Of a stretch of 64,000 nucleotides of DNA, positions 1 through 10,560 are shown in pieces (within the stretch, counting starts at the first letter, position 1; each line of letters begins with the position of its first letter). Both the position numbers and the translations under genes were made by a program. Origin of the DNA: Todiramphus chloris collaris (taxonomy: Eukaryota > Chordata > Aves > Coraciiformes > Alcedinidae). The stretch spans positions 3,768,345-3,832,344 of the forward strand of contig JANVCC010000146.1 of NCBI GenBank assembly GCA_025345505.1, written 5' to 3'. The notes under the pieces were generated by a model. It was not told where the DNA came from. It did not search any database and worked only from the letters and a program-made list of their open reading frames with translations.

Positions 1-1400
1 ATTACTGCTGAACATTATAGGTAGTAGACAAAAATACAGACTGAAAAAATGAAGAGAGAAAACCAGCTATTTGTCTTCTCTTCAGGAGAAGTGCTTTCTT
101 GGAGGCTCAGACTCTCTGCTTTGAACACCCGGGGCTAACAATGCTGTTCCCCTCTGTTTTAAACTAGCAGCTTCCTGCCTCAAAGTGAAACTTGAATGCA
201 AGCCTATTAAAAATTGTAAAAATTATGATATTGTGAGGAGGGCCTTAGAGACACCTTAGAGTACTAGGGACTTGGTCATCTGACCTGCTCACATAGGACT
301 CCAGAGTCTAAGCCATGTCAGCATTTTTGATGAGCATCTGTTTTTTGGGATGGATTATAACCTTGTTGTCTTCCCTAACACTGCCTGAACTGCGGGGCCA
401 GTGATGGGGCGAGAGGTGCCCGTCCTGCTGTCCGCACACCCGGCTCGTGCCTGCTGTGATCGGAGTGGCAGAGGCTGCTTGCCTTTGCCATGCACAGCTA
501 GGGGCACGAGCACGGTTGGTAGAGAGGAAGATGAGGCTCCTTCCACTGCTGCTGCCTAAGTGCTGTGGGGCTGCGGTTCAGTAGGGTGTGGGGGAAGGAT
601 GCCGAAAACAAACCAGATAGCTGCTGGCTCAAGGAGGAAGGGAGAGGGGGAATTAAAAAAAAAAAACTGGTCAGAAATTGGAAGGGAATGTGCCTCCCGC
701 TCATGACCCAGCGCTGTGTAGGCTGCCGTCAGATGCCACACATTCTGCGCATTACAACGAGGCAGTTGTTTGTAGCGCTGGATCCGTGCAACAGGGAGAT
801 AAGGTTCTGCCTTTGTATCAGAAGCAGCTGCAAAGAGGCGAAAAGGTCTTAGAACAAGAAATTAGTTCATTTGAATTCTCTCTCTCTCTCTTTTTCCCTC
901 CTTCAAGCTGACAGCCACAGCACAGTCCCTGCTCTGGTAGCGCGCAGGCGTTTCTGCCGCAGCTTGTGGTCCCAGCAGGGATGTGTGTCTCTGCCTCCGG
1001 AGATCCTGCTGGTCCATGGTAGGGGGCTGCTCTCTGAAGGGACCATGGCCTTTGCTCACAGGGCACTTGGTGGCTTTTGCCCAGCAGCCTCATGCTCCAC
1101 GGTGGAAGGCTCCTGGCCGTGAGGATGTGGAGTGATCCCCAACCTGGCGTGCACACCAGCCAGGGTGGTAGATATTGCTGCCAGGCTGTGGCTGAACAAC
1201 CCATGGCTACAGCAATAACACAGTATCAGTCTAGAGAACACTCTGCAAGACAGCAAAAGCCATCCATTGCATATCCAGTGTGGGGAAAAGGAGAAATACC
1301 TGAACACGCACTGTTAGACTATGTCATGACACATCCATAAGCTGGAGGGATTCAAATGAACCTGGGCAGGCAGCCTTGGGCATGACATAGCTACTGTCTG
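1..1400. other. Non-coding DNA, no gene recognised
   Basis: Mixed-composition DNA. Open frames exist on both strands but overlap each other and show no recognisable domain. It holds an A12 tract at 655-666 and a (TC)7 tract at 877-890 that runs into a pyrimidine tract ending in AAG at 905-907. That tract resembles a splice acceptor and is discussed as a weak exon candidate (908-1018). No interspersed repeat was recognised. Confidence 0.6.
877..890. repeat. (TC)7 microsatellite
   Basis: Seven perfect TC units followed by T5 and C-rich sequence, forming a pyrimidine tract of about 30 bases. Confidence 0.9.
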
Positions 1401-2254
1401 AGTGCTTGGCTCTGCAACCTTAATGATGTTCTTTTAATGCAGCTTTTAAAAATGCATAATATAATATACATTGTCTGTCCTGCCTGACTTTTATAGCTTT
1501 GAAAAATGAATCAGGTATATGCTCTGACATATGGAACCATTTCACCCCAGTGCGCACTCTGCCACCTTCAAGCACTTGCTGGAACGTGCTGTAAGGTTTA
1601 GGTTCATTCTTAAATAATTATCACTTGCTCAGTAAAGAAATAACCCTTCTTTCCTTCAAAACTCTGCTCTGGTGTTTTTTATTCTGTGTTTCTCAGGAGC
1701 TGGGCAGCTCCTCCCTTGCAATCAGCTCACGGCAGTTTCTCTGATGCTCGTTGCTGGCCATGCAAGATGGAAACCAGGTTGGAAATCTGGATGGGGCTGT
1801 AGAAATTACTCAGTGTTGACCTTGCCTGTGTGTAAGGTGGGTAGAAGGATAAAACTTCCAGTTCAGGTGGAAGGAGAAGGAGGGTACGTGTCACAGAAGA
1901 GGATGAAATAGCCCTCAGAGCCCAGCCTGGGGCTCCAGAGAGGTGTCTGCTGCTCCCCAGCCTGATCTGCCCGTAAGTTACAGCCCTCGAGCTGGGGATG
2001 CCGCTGCTGCCACAGGGCCCGTGGAGGCTCCAGCCCTCCTGGCAATCTCAAGCCTTCCCAAGGCTGATTTAGAGAGGTCACCTGTCACTTGTGCAAAGGT
2101 CGCCAGAGGTCTGTGCCGTGGACAGTCCCCATGTTCCGGGATGTCACATAATCATTTCATTTCACATCGCCTCGGTCCTGCCAGGGGAGAGGAGGAGGGG
2201 AGAGAAGACTGCGAGGTCAGCAGCATCTTTATGGATGGCGGAGTGAATGTGAGG
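1401..2254. other. Non-coding DNA; AT-rich start
   Basis: The first 250 bases are AT-rich, with a TAATATAATATA-type stretch near 1460. The rest is ordinary mixed sequence. No gene, repeat family or RNA was recognised. Confidence 0.55.
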
Positions 2255-2440
2255 TGAAAGGGATCGTTGCTTTTGCCTCCCCAATAAACCCCTTTTCTCT
2301 GCCTGAACGGAAGCGTCGAGGAGCTGTTCGGCTAATTTATATTAATTCAACTCCATTAATGATGAGATATCATCTCTTCTCTCAGCAGGAGAACCATCAA
2401 AAGGATTTAATACTGAGCTGCTCTTCTGACAACCCCACAT
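2255..2440. other. AT-rich block, possible conserved non-coding element
   Basis: A short block with clustered TAAT/ATTA cores (around 2334-2362), an AATAAA-type word near 2283 and a small dyad, GATGA-GATA-TCATC. This composition is typical of vertebrate conserved enhancers. Conservation itself cannot be judged from one sequence, so the call is inference. Confidence 0.25.
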
Positions 2441-3400
2441 TACAGCCTGCAGCCACTCCATGGCTGGACTGAACCTGCCCCCAGCTACCTTTTCCCAGGG
2501 CCTCATTACGAAGGGCAATCTCGTGCTATGATGATTATTTTTGTGTGTCCTCACACATACCTCAGCACTGCTCAGGCACGGAGGAGCAGGAAAGCTCTCT
2601 GCAGGGAACAAGGGACATGGCACATACACCACGTCTTTCCCAGGCTGGTGATGAGCAGGGGACTTTTCAAGTGGTAGGAAGCCACAACCAGTGCGTGTTA
2701 CCATCTGCTCTCCCAGGCGGCTGCAGAGTGGGAAAATGCCTTTTTTGGGAGGCATGAGAGGCTGGTGGCCATGGGCATCTCCTGACCCGCTGCTTTGGCA
2801 CTGCTCTGTGGTGCAGAGCAGTCCTGCCAGCTCCCCTGGGACACAGTGAGTGCATTGCCCTCCCCAGGGATACACCAGAAGGATGAATGTCTGGACCACC
2901 AGGAAATTTTGCTTCATGAAGCACCACATCGGTACGGATTTGGTTTGTTTCTTGACCACCATAGGATTCTGAAGAATGAGCAGTCTGGTGTCAGGCTGGT
3001 GTAAACCAGGCTGTTCTGTTAGGAGGGACTAAACTTCCTGCATGGATCAGAGGGTCTCTGCTCCCACACAGGGCAGGCCAGCACTTTGGGTTCACTGCAG
3101 AGAGGGGGACACTGAGGCAGGGGTGATGGGATGCTCCCAGTCCCTTGGTGTGGGGCAGCTCTGCAGCAGAAGCCAAGCACCAGCCTAGGGGCTACTTGAG
3201 AGCAAACCCTGAGCCAAAGCAAGGACAAGGTGTCAGTTTTCCTCCGTGGAGAGGTGAAGCAATGCCACAGGGATGACTGTGGCTGGTTGTGGAGGCCAGG
3301 TGGCTTTCCAGTGGCCACAAGTCCCTGGATCCATGGGGGCTGCTGGAGGACTCTCTTGTTTCCTCATCCATGTCACGGCAGTAGGAGACAAGGCTTCGTG
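2441..3400. other. Non-coding DNA with the longest chance ORF
   Basis: The minus strand carries an ATG-started frame of 206 codons (2962 down to 2342), the longest in the window. It is rich in Cys, Pro and Ser with no recognisable domain, and other frames here are also open. About one such frame is expected by chance in 64 kb of this composition. I see no other feature. Confidence 0.55.
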
Positions 3401-4035
3401 CTAGTCATGTAATTTAATTTCTCTCTTTGCTTCTGGCTGATAGTATTAAACTCCTGGCCTCTGAAACACACATACAAATCTTTTTTTTTCCCCTCCTTTT
3501 TTTTTTTTTGAATATTTTTATATTAACATATTTCCTTTTGAAACTGTGTGAGGCTTTTCTCAAAACTAATGGATTTTTTTTCTCCCCTTGTCTGGGCCAA
3601 ATGTATTCAAATCTTAACTCAGTTAAGTCAGAAGATTCCTATCGTCTCAGCAGGGAATCCCACCCTTTATTCCACAAATCAGCATCCTTTTTATTTGACT
3701 TTCTGATCTCCAAAGGAAAAGGGATGGGGTTTTTTTAGAGGGTTTTTTTTTCTTTTTTTAGTTTAACTCTGACGTTGATGTTGCAATGCTCTTTGATAGC
3801 CAAGAACACAAGGACTGACTTCAGGAGCAGCTGAAACTTCATCAGGAACCAAAATATAAAAAAAGAAAAAAAAAAAAAAAGGAATGCGGAGTGGGGAATG
3901 GTAGAAAGTGATACTGTTGAAACAACCCTTTGAAATTTCCCAAATGATGTTTGATCTGCTAGTCCCTTCAAGCTGCTGCAATACCTTTACTATCAACATG
4001 ATCTTTTTTTTTTTCCTTTTTTTTTGTGGGAAGGG
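3401..4035. repeat. T-rich and A-rich low-complexity region
   Basis: Contains several homopolymer-like tracts: T-rich runs around 3480-3510, 3729-3760 and 4004-4025, and an A15 run at 3866-3880. No single retroposed body can be seen joined to the A tract, so a processed pseudogene is not supported. Replication slippage or decayed poly(A) tails are both possible. Confidence 0.7.
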
Positions 4036-4044
4036 GGGGCAGGG
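4028..4044 (+). other. G-quadruplex motif
   Basis: GGG-AA-GGG-G-GGG-CA-GGG on the plus strand satisfies the four-run G3 rule with loops of 1-2 bases. It sits directly after a T-rich tract. Folding is inferred from the motif only. Confidence 0.5.
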
Positions 4045-4920
4045 AGGAGAGGTATTTTAATATGGTTTTGGTCACACTCATAAGAAATAAGTATAATTTT
4101 AACCTTTAACGATTCCACCTGGAACTTTATTTAACATACATTTATCTGGGATTTGGTAGGGTTCTTTAATCACCTTCTTTTTTTCTTTTCGTCTGCTTGA
4201 ATTTTCCTTTATTTCAAAGGGACAGCAAAAGAGACACAAGGGACCAAATGCTGAGGAATAGATTACTCCTGAAACACGCTTTAGTCCTCCCTTATCCTCC
4301 CCCAAAATACCAAGCCACTGGGAATGAAAACACAAAATAGAAACTCTCAGAGGCAAAGGAAGGAAGGGCCCAACCTTTCCCTGGGGAAATATCTGTGCAT
4401 GCCATCGAGCTGCCCGCAGGATGCAGCTCTGGCCCTGAGATGCTGCATTGCTGCTGCGGTGGTGGTCATCGGAGCCCAAACTGGGCTGGATCCCTCAGCG
4501 ACACAAATGGAACTGGTGAAAATCCCTAAGGAGAATTAGGTCTCGAGGAGCAAGTCCGCACTGAGGAGATAACAAGCCTGGGGGGCAAAGTGGCTGCTTT
4601 AATTGGCGGGATAAACCTGGGAGACATTTATCTTGTAGTCTTTTTTTCTCCTTGAAGGACCTAACAGTGGTCAGAAATAATATGAAATATTTTATTAATA
4701 TCAACTCTGGACATAGCAAGGACATGGAAGGTTTTTTTCCAGATCCATCCAGGTCAACAGGCCACGTATCTGTCCCGTGATCATGCCTGGTGTTATAATT
4801 TCTACACATTAATTTTGGGGCATGTACTCGAGAGCATCTCTGAAAAGTGTCGATGTGGCTCTGGGTCTTGCTGAGGAAAAAGCACCCACATTTTTCTCCT
4901 GCAGTAGAAAAAGCTGCAGT
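4045..4920. other. Non-coding DNA, nothing recognised
   Basis: Mixed sequence with short overlapping ORFs only. An AT-rich dip lies at about 4675-4700. No repeat family, RNA or motif cluster was recognised. Confidence 0.6.
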
Positions 4921-5240
4921 CTAAAATGAGTCAAAAAGATGGGCATTGGATGCAATTAGCATCATATCATTTCAGAAAGCAACAATTTGAACAGGTCCCC
5001 CCCTTTGAAGATTGCTGAGGGAGGGGAACAAGCTACATTTCCCCCCTTCACCCTGGCTCCCTTACGCTCGCAGGAAAGCATCCCACCAAAGACCGTGCGG
5101 ATTAGATGGCGAGGAGCACGCCTGCTTCTTCTGCCATTAATATCGTGTGCAAATGAAATGTTTCCACCGAAAGTTTGCAGAAGGGGAACGCTGCCACTTA
5201 CTGCCATCTCTGCTGAGCTAAAAGGTTTTTTTTGCAGATA
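4921..5240. other. Possible conserved non-coding element
   Basis: Contains clustered ATTAGC/ATTAAT words, an ATGAAATG word and a T8GCAG tail (5226-5237) that resembles a splice acceptor. No donor of quality follows at exon-like distance. Both strands are open for about 80 codons, which is not informative at this length. Regulatory function is inference. Confidence 0.2.
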
Positions 5241-6875
5241 ACGTTTTTCCTGCGGTGCTGGTGTGCTTTACATTTATTGAGCCCTGGCAAAGTATCTGTA
5301 AATCAGCATTGTATAGATTCGATGTATATCCAGTTTGCAGGAACTAGCAAGTCACAGGGATTAAGAGGATACTATGAAACGGCTTTGACTGGCAGCACCA
5401 GAAAGATGGGTGCAGGCTCCACTCTTCCTGCAGCTCCCTCTCGGTGCAATGGCTTTTCTCCCTCCATCTGGTGTCTTCAGGAACATGGGGATGCTGCTCT
5501 GAGCTGTTCAAGGGCTGCTGCTCTCGCCTGCAGAGGCAGGAGCCTGTTCGTGGGAGATGAAGAATTGCCTTTGCACAGCAAGTGAGATCAGGATGCCCAC
5601 AGCATCCCTGAAAAGCAGATCAGCTGCTCTTAGACATGCAAATTTAAAGCTTCCCACCTGTGGGATGCTCAAAAAATGTGGTGAAGATCCTGGGGACCTG
5701 AACTCAGAACCTTTTCCTTCTTCCTACAGCTCATAGCGCCTGCAGCTCCAGAGGGCTGCTGAACCCCAGGATGGGGAAACCCTCAGTGCAGCTGAAGGTC
5801 TGCAGCATATGGGTTCCTTTCCAGAAGCTGGCAGCTTGCCTAGTGCATTAACGGCCTGCTAAAAGAGCCCGAGGAGGAACAGACAAAGCTGTTCCCTGCC
5901 TGTCTTCTGTGAGTTGTCACCCTCCACCACCACACACGCTGCAACCAACTTTTCATGGCACTTGAAAAGAATGAAAAGGATTATTTGAAACCACCTGCCC
6001 ATCTCCAGCAGCAGGTTCTTGCACACAGGGTGCTCTCTGCTAGACTTTACCAGAAGGGGGGTTTAGCCAGAGCACTGAAAATTAATATTAAAAATGGAAA
6101 TCTGCACTTCTGAACAAGCAGATCATGACCTCGCTTGGAGCAGAAGCATTTTCTCTGCCGCTCTCTTGGTACCCTCTCAGGTTCCCATTTCTAAGCTGGG
6201 TCTTTGCTAATTTTGATTCTTCTAGTGAGCACCAGACAAGAAAACGTCCTTGTTGTGAAAAGTGCATTAGGGGAGATGGGTAGCTCTTCTAAGCACAGTT
6301 ATATAAAGGAAGCGGAAAGCTATTCAAGAACCAATTCTGAGAATGGAAATTCATGGTGTCCCCAGATGTTATAAAGTAGGATGGGAGTTGCTGGGGCCAG
6401 CCTGAAGCAACAATGATATTAAGAAGATGATTTAATACCTCAAATCAGTAACAGGGAAGACAAACATTTAAACTGGGCATTTCCTAGAGAAGTGCCACAA
6501 TTAAGAGCCATTGCATAACCCCTTGCAGTGTCAGAACAGGGCATGTTTCTCAACCAGTTGTGAAAGGACCTTCATATATTTATGGTAGTCCTGAGGCGGT
6601 CTAATGGGGCCAGTTCAGTGGGTGGGAACCAGCCTTGCTGAAATGTTGAACAGAGATCCTTTTGTTCCAGATCTGAAAGTCAGTGCTATGACAACAAGTT
6701 TAGTTACAGCTCCTCTGGTTTAGTCCACGGTAGCCACGGGAATCGTCTGTGACATCAGTAAACCAGGCCAGGGTATGAGATCCTTCAGCTCACATCCATC
6801 CATTTCTCTCCTAACAAGGAACGCACCCCAGAAGCCCAGGTTCTTCTTGCCTACCAAAACTCTGGGCAATAATAT
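5241..6875. other. Non-coding DNA, ORF-poor
   Basis: From about 5586 onward there is no open frame of 60 codons on either strand. The stretch has ordinary composition. At 6631-6656 it carries one copy of a 26-base word that recurs with three changes at 32555-32580 (see findings). Nothing else was recognised. Confidence 0.55.
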
Positions 6876-7260
6876 CAGAGAGAGAGAGATTATGATAAAG
6901 AAATAAATAAAGAAGTCTAATTTATGAAGCCAACCCTTTCAAAGCGTTAAACCATTCATAGCTTTATGACTACATATTAATCTGCTCTCATTTATTGCTT
7001 TGTAAGGTTATTTTGACAAAAGTTCATTATCAGGGCTGCTAAATGCTTTTAAAGCATTGATTGGGGGAATTATTACATCACGGTGATAGACACAGTGTGT
7101 TAAGATGGATTGTAAGGCTCAGACCATCTGAAATTTCCCCCCTTTTAATTGGATCGATCCCCAGAATAAACGAAGTTTAATTGAATTTTGAGGAAAATTG
7201 AGCAGTTGTTTTCAAGTCTCTGTCAATACACATTATTTCAATTACATGATGATAAGCATA
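6876..7260. promoter_or_regulatory. AT-rich block with clustered dyads, possible enhancer
   Basis: Seen directly: AATGCTTT-T-AAAGCATT (7042-7058), ATCAC-G-GTGAT (7077-7087), ACACA-G-TGTGT (7090-7100) and the palindrome GGATCGATCC (7151-7160), all within 119 bases. There are also TTGATTGG (TALE/CCAAT-like), AATTATTA and several TAAT cores. Dyads and homeodomain cores at this density are common in developmental enhancers. That this is one is inference, and no target gene is visible. Confidence 0.35.
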
Positions 7261-7689
7261 GAGAGAGTTTGCAAACAGCCTGGACGGAGGCGGAGGCTGC
7301 ACACCAGAGAGGCTCTCTGCACATGCTTGGCTTTTACTTTCTTTTTCCAGGATGAGTTGGATTTCCCAAAAGCACATCTGCAAGGGCCAGCAAGGGCAGG
7401 GGCCCTGCTCCTGCCACTCAGATCTCAGAGGAAAATTACCCCTCATCCCTCCATTTTCCCAGCTGTCCTCTTCCCCTGCCTGACACTCCTTCTTCAGGCC
7501 TCCCATGGTCTCTTCCTTACAAAGGCAGACAATTTTTCATACAAAACCCAGGCTTTTTGTTCCAACACCTCAAAAGAACTCAGAAACATTGACCGAGATG
7601 TGCTGGCTCTTAACCCCTTGCTGCAGTGAGGTTAGGCAGCAACTGCCCCTTCGTGTCTTTCCTGGGCTTGGTTCAGGTTAATTATCACC
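7261..7689. other. Non-coding DNA, nothing recognised
   Basis: Moderately GC-rich sequence with overlapping open frames on both strands and no recognised domain, repeat or RNA. Confidence 0.55.
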
Positions 7690-7890
7690 AGCAGGTTCTG
7701 GGCCAATCAGCTGGGAGGAGCTGCAGCTGGGCGGGGCCACAGCCGAGATGAACAGCCGAGCCAGCCAATGGGAGAGTCCATCCTGCACTGAGCCCTGCCC
7801 CTATTCAAGGGGGGGCCAAGGTGGGCTTGTTGTCAACTGGCTCCAATGTGTGGCTGGAGCAGGGAAGTTGGCATCCTGGGCACAGGTAGA
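7690..7890 (+). promoter_or_regulatory. CCAAT/GC-box segment, possible promoter or LTR
   Basis: Two CCAAT boxes (GGCCAATCAG near 7702-7711 and AGCCAATGGG near 7763-7772) flank a GC box, GGGCGGGGCC (about 7730-7739). A further CCAAT word lies near 7842. No TATA box is present; CTATTCAAGG near 7800 is the closest. Downstream, GGCACAG followed by GTAGAG (about 7879-7890) could be a splice donor. CCAAT-GC-CCAAT spacing is typical of housekeeping-type promoters, but also of many endogenous retroviral LTRs. I cannot see LTR ends, so both readings stay open. Confidence 0.35.
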
Positions 7891-8058
7891 GCCTTTGTGG
7901 TTTCTATCACTTGTTGGTTTTTTTTGGTTTTTTTTTAGTGCTATCATTAGCACTGTTGGGTTTTTTGTTTAGGTTTTGTTTTGTTGTTGTTTTATCTCAG
8001 CTCCCAGCAACACAACTTTTTTTTTTTCTTTCTCCTCATCCCCCTTCCTATCCTACAG
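7891..8058. repeat. T-rich low complexity ending in a strong acceptor-like tract
   Basis: T8 and T9 runs and GTTTTGTTTTGTTGTTG-type sequence are followed by a pyrimidine tract (about 8017-8055) ending TCCTACAG at 8058. This is an excellent match to a splice acceptor. Confidence 0.6.
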
Positions 8059-8081
8059 GACAGGGGGTGGGGGAAGTATAG
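8059..8081 (+). other. Candidate 23-nt microexon
   Basis: A 23-base G-rich segment sits between a strong polypyrimidine/CAG acceptor (ending 8058) and a consensus donor, ATAG followed by GTGAGT (8082-8087). The length is not a multiple of three, so inclusion would shift a coding frame. A non-coding or 5' UTR exon would be unaffected. The pairing of two near-consensus sites is real in the sequence; use as an exon is inference. Confidence 0.2.
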
Positions 8082-8087
8082 GTGAGT

Positions 8088-9609
8088 GCCTATGTGATGT
8101 TTAGCTGCCAGCAAAGGTTAAGCCTGAACAGTGTCTGTCTTGCCTCATTTCGAAGTAAGTGTAGACACTTGGTCTCTGCAGCTTCACTGCAAATTCTGTT
8201 ATCTCCATGGAAAGTTCTGGTGAAAGTACGTTGAAGTTAGCCTGAGAAGCATCTTCCCTTCTGAGGACAATAACCATTATTTAAGGAGTGGGACAGAAGC
8301 TGGAGGCAAGCACAAGAGCTGCCAGGTTTTGTTCCCTACACCTGTAAGACTGCACCAAGCACAGAGGCATAGTGACGCTGAGGCATCTTTCTGCTACGTG
8401 CTGGGACAAGATCCCCATGCAGTAGGGCATACCTTTTAAATTAAACAGGTGCTCTTAGCTTGAGACCTTATGTAACTTTCTGGGCTCCTTGGAAATCTTT
8501 CTCCTACTCAAAAATATTCCCTCCTTCACAGTTACTGCTTCTGGGGAAAAAAAAAACCAAACCAGGTATCTCCACCAGAGGAAGAAGAATTTGGCATCAC
8601 TTGGGAATGAACAGTACAAAGGCAGTCATGCCAAATGAAGTGTTCTCCTGGTCCTCCCTATGTTTTTTTTAACATCCAATTAGCAGAAATTCTTTGCTAC
8701 AGTATTTCTCTTCCCTGTTGGTAGAAACCTGGTCATGGTTTGGTATCAACCACAGTGTCCTGAGATGATCTCTGGCAGGGTGGTCTTCATGCCTTCCTGC
8801 TCTGAGGCTCCCTTACCCAACACAGCTGCAGTGGTTTGAGAGGCAACTTAGCTGAGTTATTGTCTTTTGTGTTCTCTTTCATTGAATATCCACCCAAGAA
8901 AGTTAAGATCCTCCATTAAGAAAGACAATACCATATAAAACATCTCCATAGTCATAAAAGCCACTTTTTCCCCCTTCTCTTGCAGTCCCAACTCACTGAA
9001 TCTTGCATGAGTTATGGTGACTCCCACCAGAGGAATGCAAGGTGCAAATGAAGCTGTTTCTCTTCCTTTTTTCTTCCTTTAATAAGACCTTTCTGTGTTC
9101 ACTGGGGAGTCTCTGCCCCAGAGCACAGGCAGAAGACCTTGGCAGCCCAAAACATTAAGGGATGCTTGCAGTCTCTGGGGTGGCTTGGACTGCCTGTGCT
9201 GAGCTTGATGCACCAGTTAGGGGTGATACTGAGCATTTTTGAGCCCATCTCAGGCCTCATCATACCAGCAGGAAGGCAGGACTTGATAGCAGCAATGCTG
9301 GGATGGCCCCACCCCTCCGGAGATGGGACCAAGTGGCTCAAGCAGCATCTCTGGTCCTACGGAGTCCAGAGAGCATCTTCCGAAGCTCAGCAGTTAGCGG
9401 CTGTGTCCTGCTTTTGCAAATGGCCCACAATGCCCCCTTTGAGCCTCTCTTCCTTCTGCCTGCACCCTTCCCCTAACCCAGAGCGATCCGGGTGACACTT
9501 GGCTTTGCTCAGAGCTGCAATTAGAGTCAGGCTCAGGGCAAAGCGAGCTGGCCTCAGAGAGGCGAGGGTCAGGATAGTTCCCTCCAGGGTTCCCTGCTGC
9601 AGCCGACAG
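8088..9609. other. Non-coding DNA, nothing recognised
   Basis: Mixed sequence with an A10 run near 8547-8556. Frames near 9139-9495 (plus) and 9099-9341 (minus) are mutually overlapping shadows with no domain. No repeat family was recognised. Confidence 0.6.
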
Positions 9610-10560
9610 CCGAGGCATAAAGGATATAGACATTGTTATAGATTCGTTAGTTATTCATTGTAACAGCGTTGATCCTAATGAATTCATTTGGTATTCATTG
9701 GTTGTCACGCACAGTTCTGTAAGTCTTCAGCTCTAATTTAGGACAATTAAAATGAAGTGTTAGCAAGCAATGTTTCCCCTGCATTGCACAATCTATAATA
9801 TTTTCTTTTCAGGGGAGGGATGCAGACTAACCCGGCTCATGCTGATGATGTTATCAGGGAGTGAGATCTTACAGCTTGATCCTGCAATGCTTAATGAATT
9901 AATACAGCAGATATAATTTTCATGGGTCAGTGTGTTGTGCTGGCCTGCAGATCTGTCTAGATTAGGCCTAGGGAAAGACTAATTGAAAAATACATGTCTT
10001 GGTTTGCTTAAAAACAATAAGCAGATATCTACCACGGAGAAACGTACAAACAAGATGCATAAAAGCAAGACAGTGATTTGTCATATGCTTCATAGTTCAT
10101 GTTGTAAATTAGACAATCTTTCATAATCACAGGGCTGGGGGAGGGGGGACAACCCAATCAATTGGTCTGTAAAACTCTAAGTCCTTTTGAAAACACAATT
10201 GAAATATAATTCCTCTGTGTTTCCCAGTTAATTATCATTTACAATATTTCTGGCATCAAAGCTTTACTAGCATGGAGGGATCATTTCTTCATCACAATAC
10301 CACTTTCAGGATTCATTTATCTTGTCTTTTAGACTAATTATCCCCAAATTCACCAATAGACTGTCACACTTACATGCTCCAATAAATGTAGTTTTAAATC
10401 AGCAGCTTACTTTGCTGCAGTGGTACAAGCTTTCCTGAATTGTGTCTAACTAGAGTCATTCATCTGTGATCACAACACTAAAGGGAGAACAACAACATTA
10501 AGGTTTGTATGAATGATCATGCTTATTTATATGCAAATACGTCTGACAAATCAATAATGT
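9610..10560. promoter_or_regulatory. Large AT-rich block with developmental-type motifs
   Basis: About 0.95 kb with no open frame of 60 codons. Motifs seen: CATTGTT (9631-9637, SOX-type), the word TATTCATTG twice 40 bases apart (9652-9660, 9692-9700), the palindrome AATGAATTCATT (9677-9688), and TAATGAATTA (9892-9901), a perfect TAAT-NN-ATTA paired-homeodomain P2 site. There are also back-to-back CCAAT boxes, CCAAT-CA-ATTGG (10154-10165), beside a G-rich run, and a perfect POU octamer ATGCAAAT (10531-10538). The combination fits a cluster of conserved enhancers; conservation is untested. Confidence 0.4.

Noticed and set aside
2342-2962. 206-codon minus-strand ORF, the longest in the window
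   Set aside because: Starts with ATG but has no recognisable domain, is shadowed by open frames on the other strand, and is about the length expected once by chance in 64 kb of this composition.
3841-3890. A15 tract as the tail of a processed pseudogene
   Set aside because: No upstream sequence resembles a spliced mRNA, and I found no polyadenylation signal plus target-site duplication.
10531-10538. Perfect octamer motifs (10531, 12936, 34666, 56076) as an enriched signal
   Set aside because: Four exact copies in 64 kb on both strands is close to chance in AT-rich DNA. Kept only as supporting detail.
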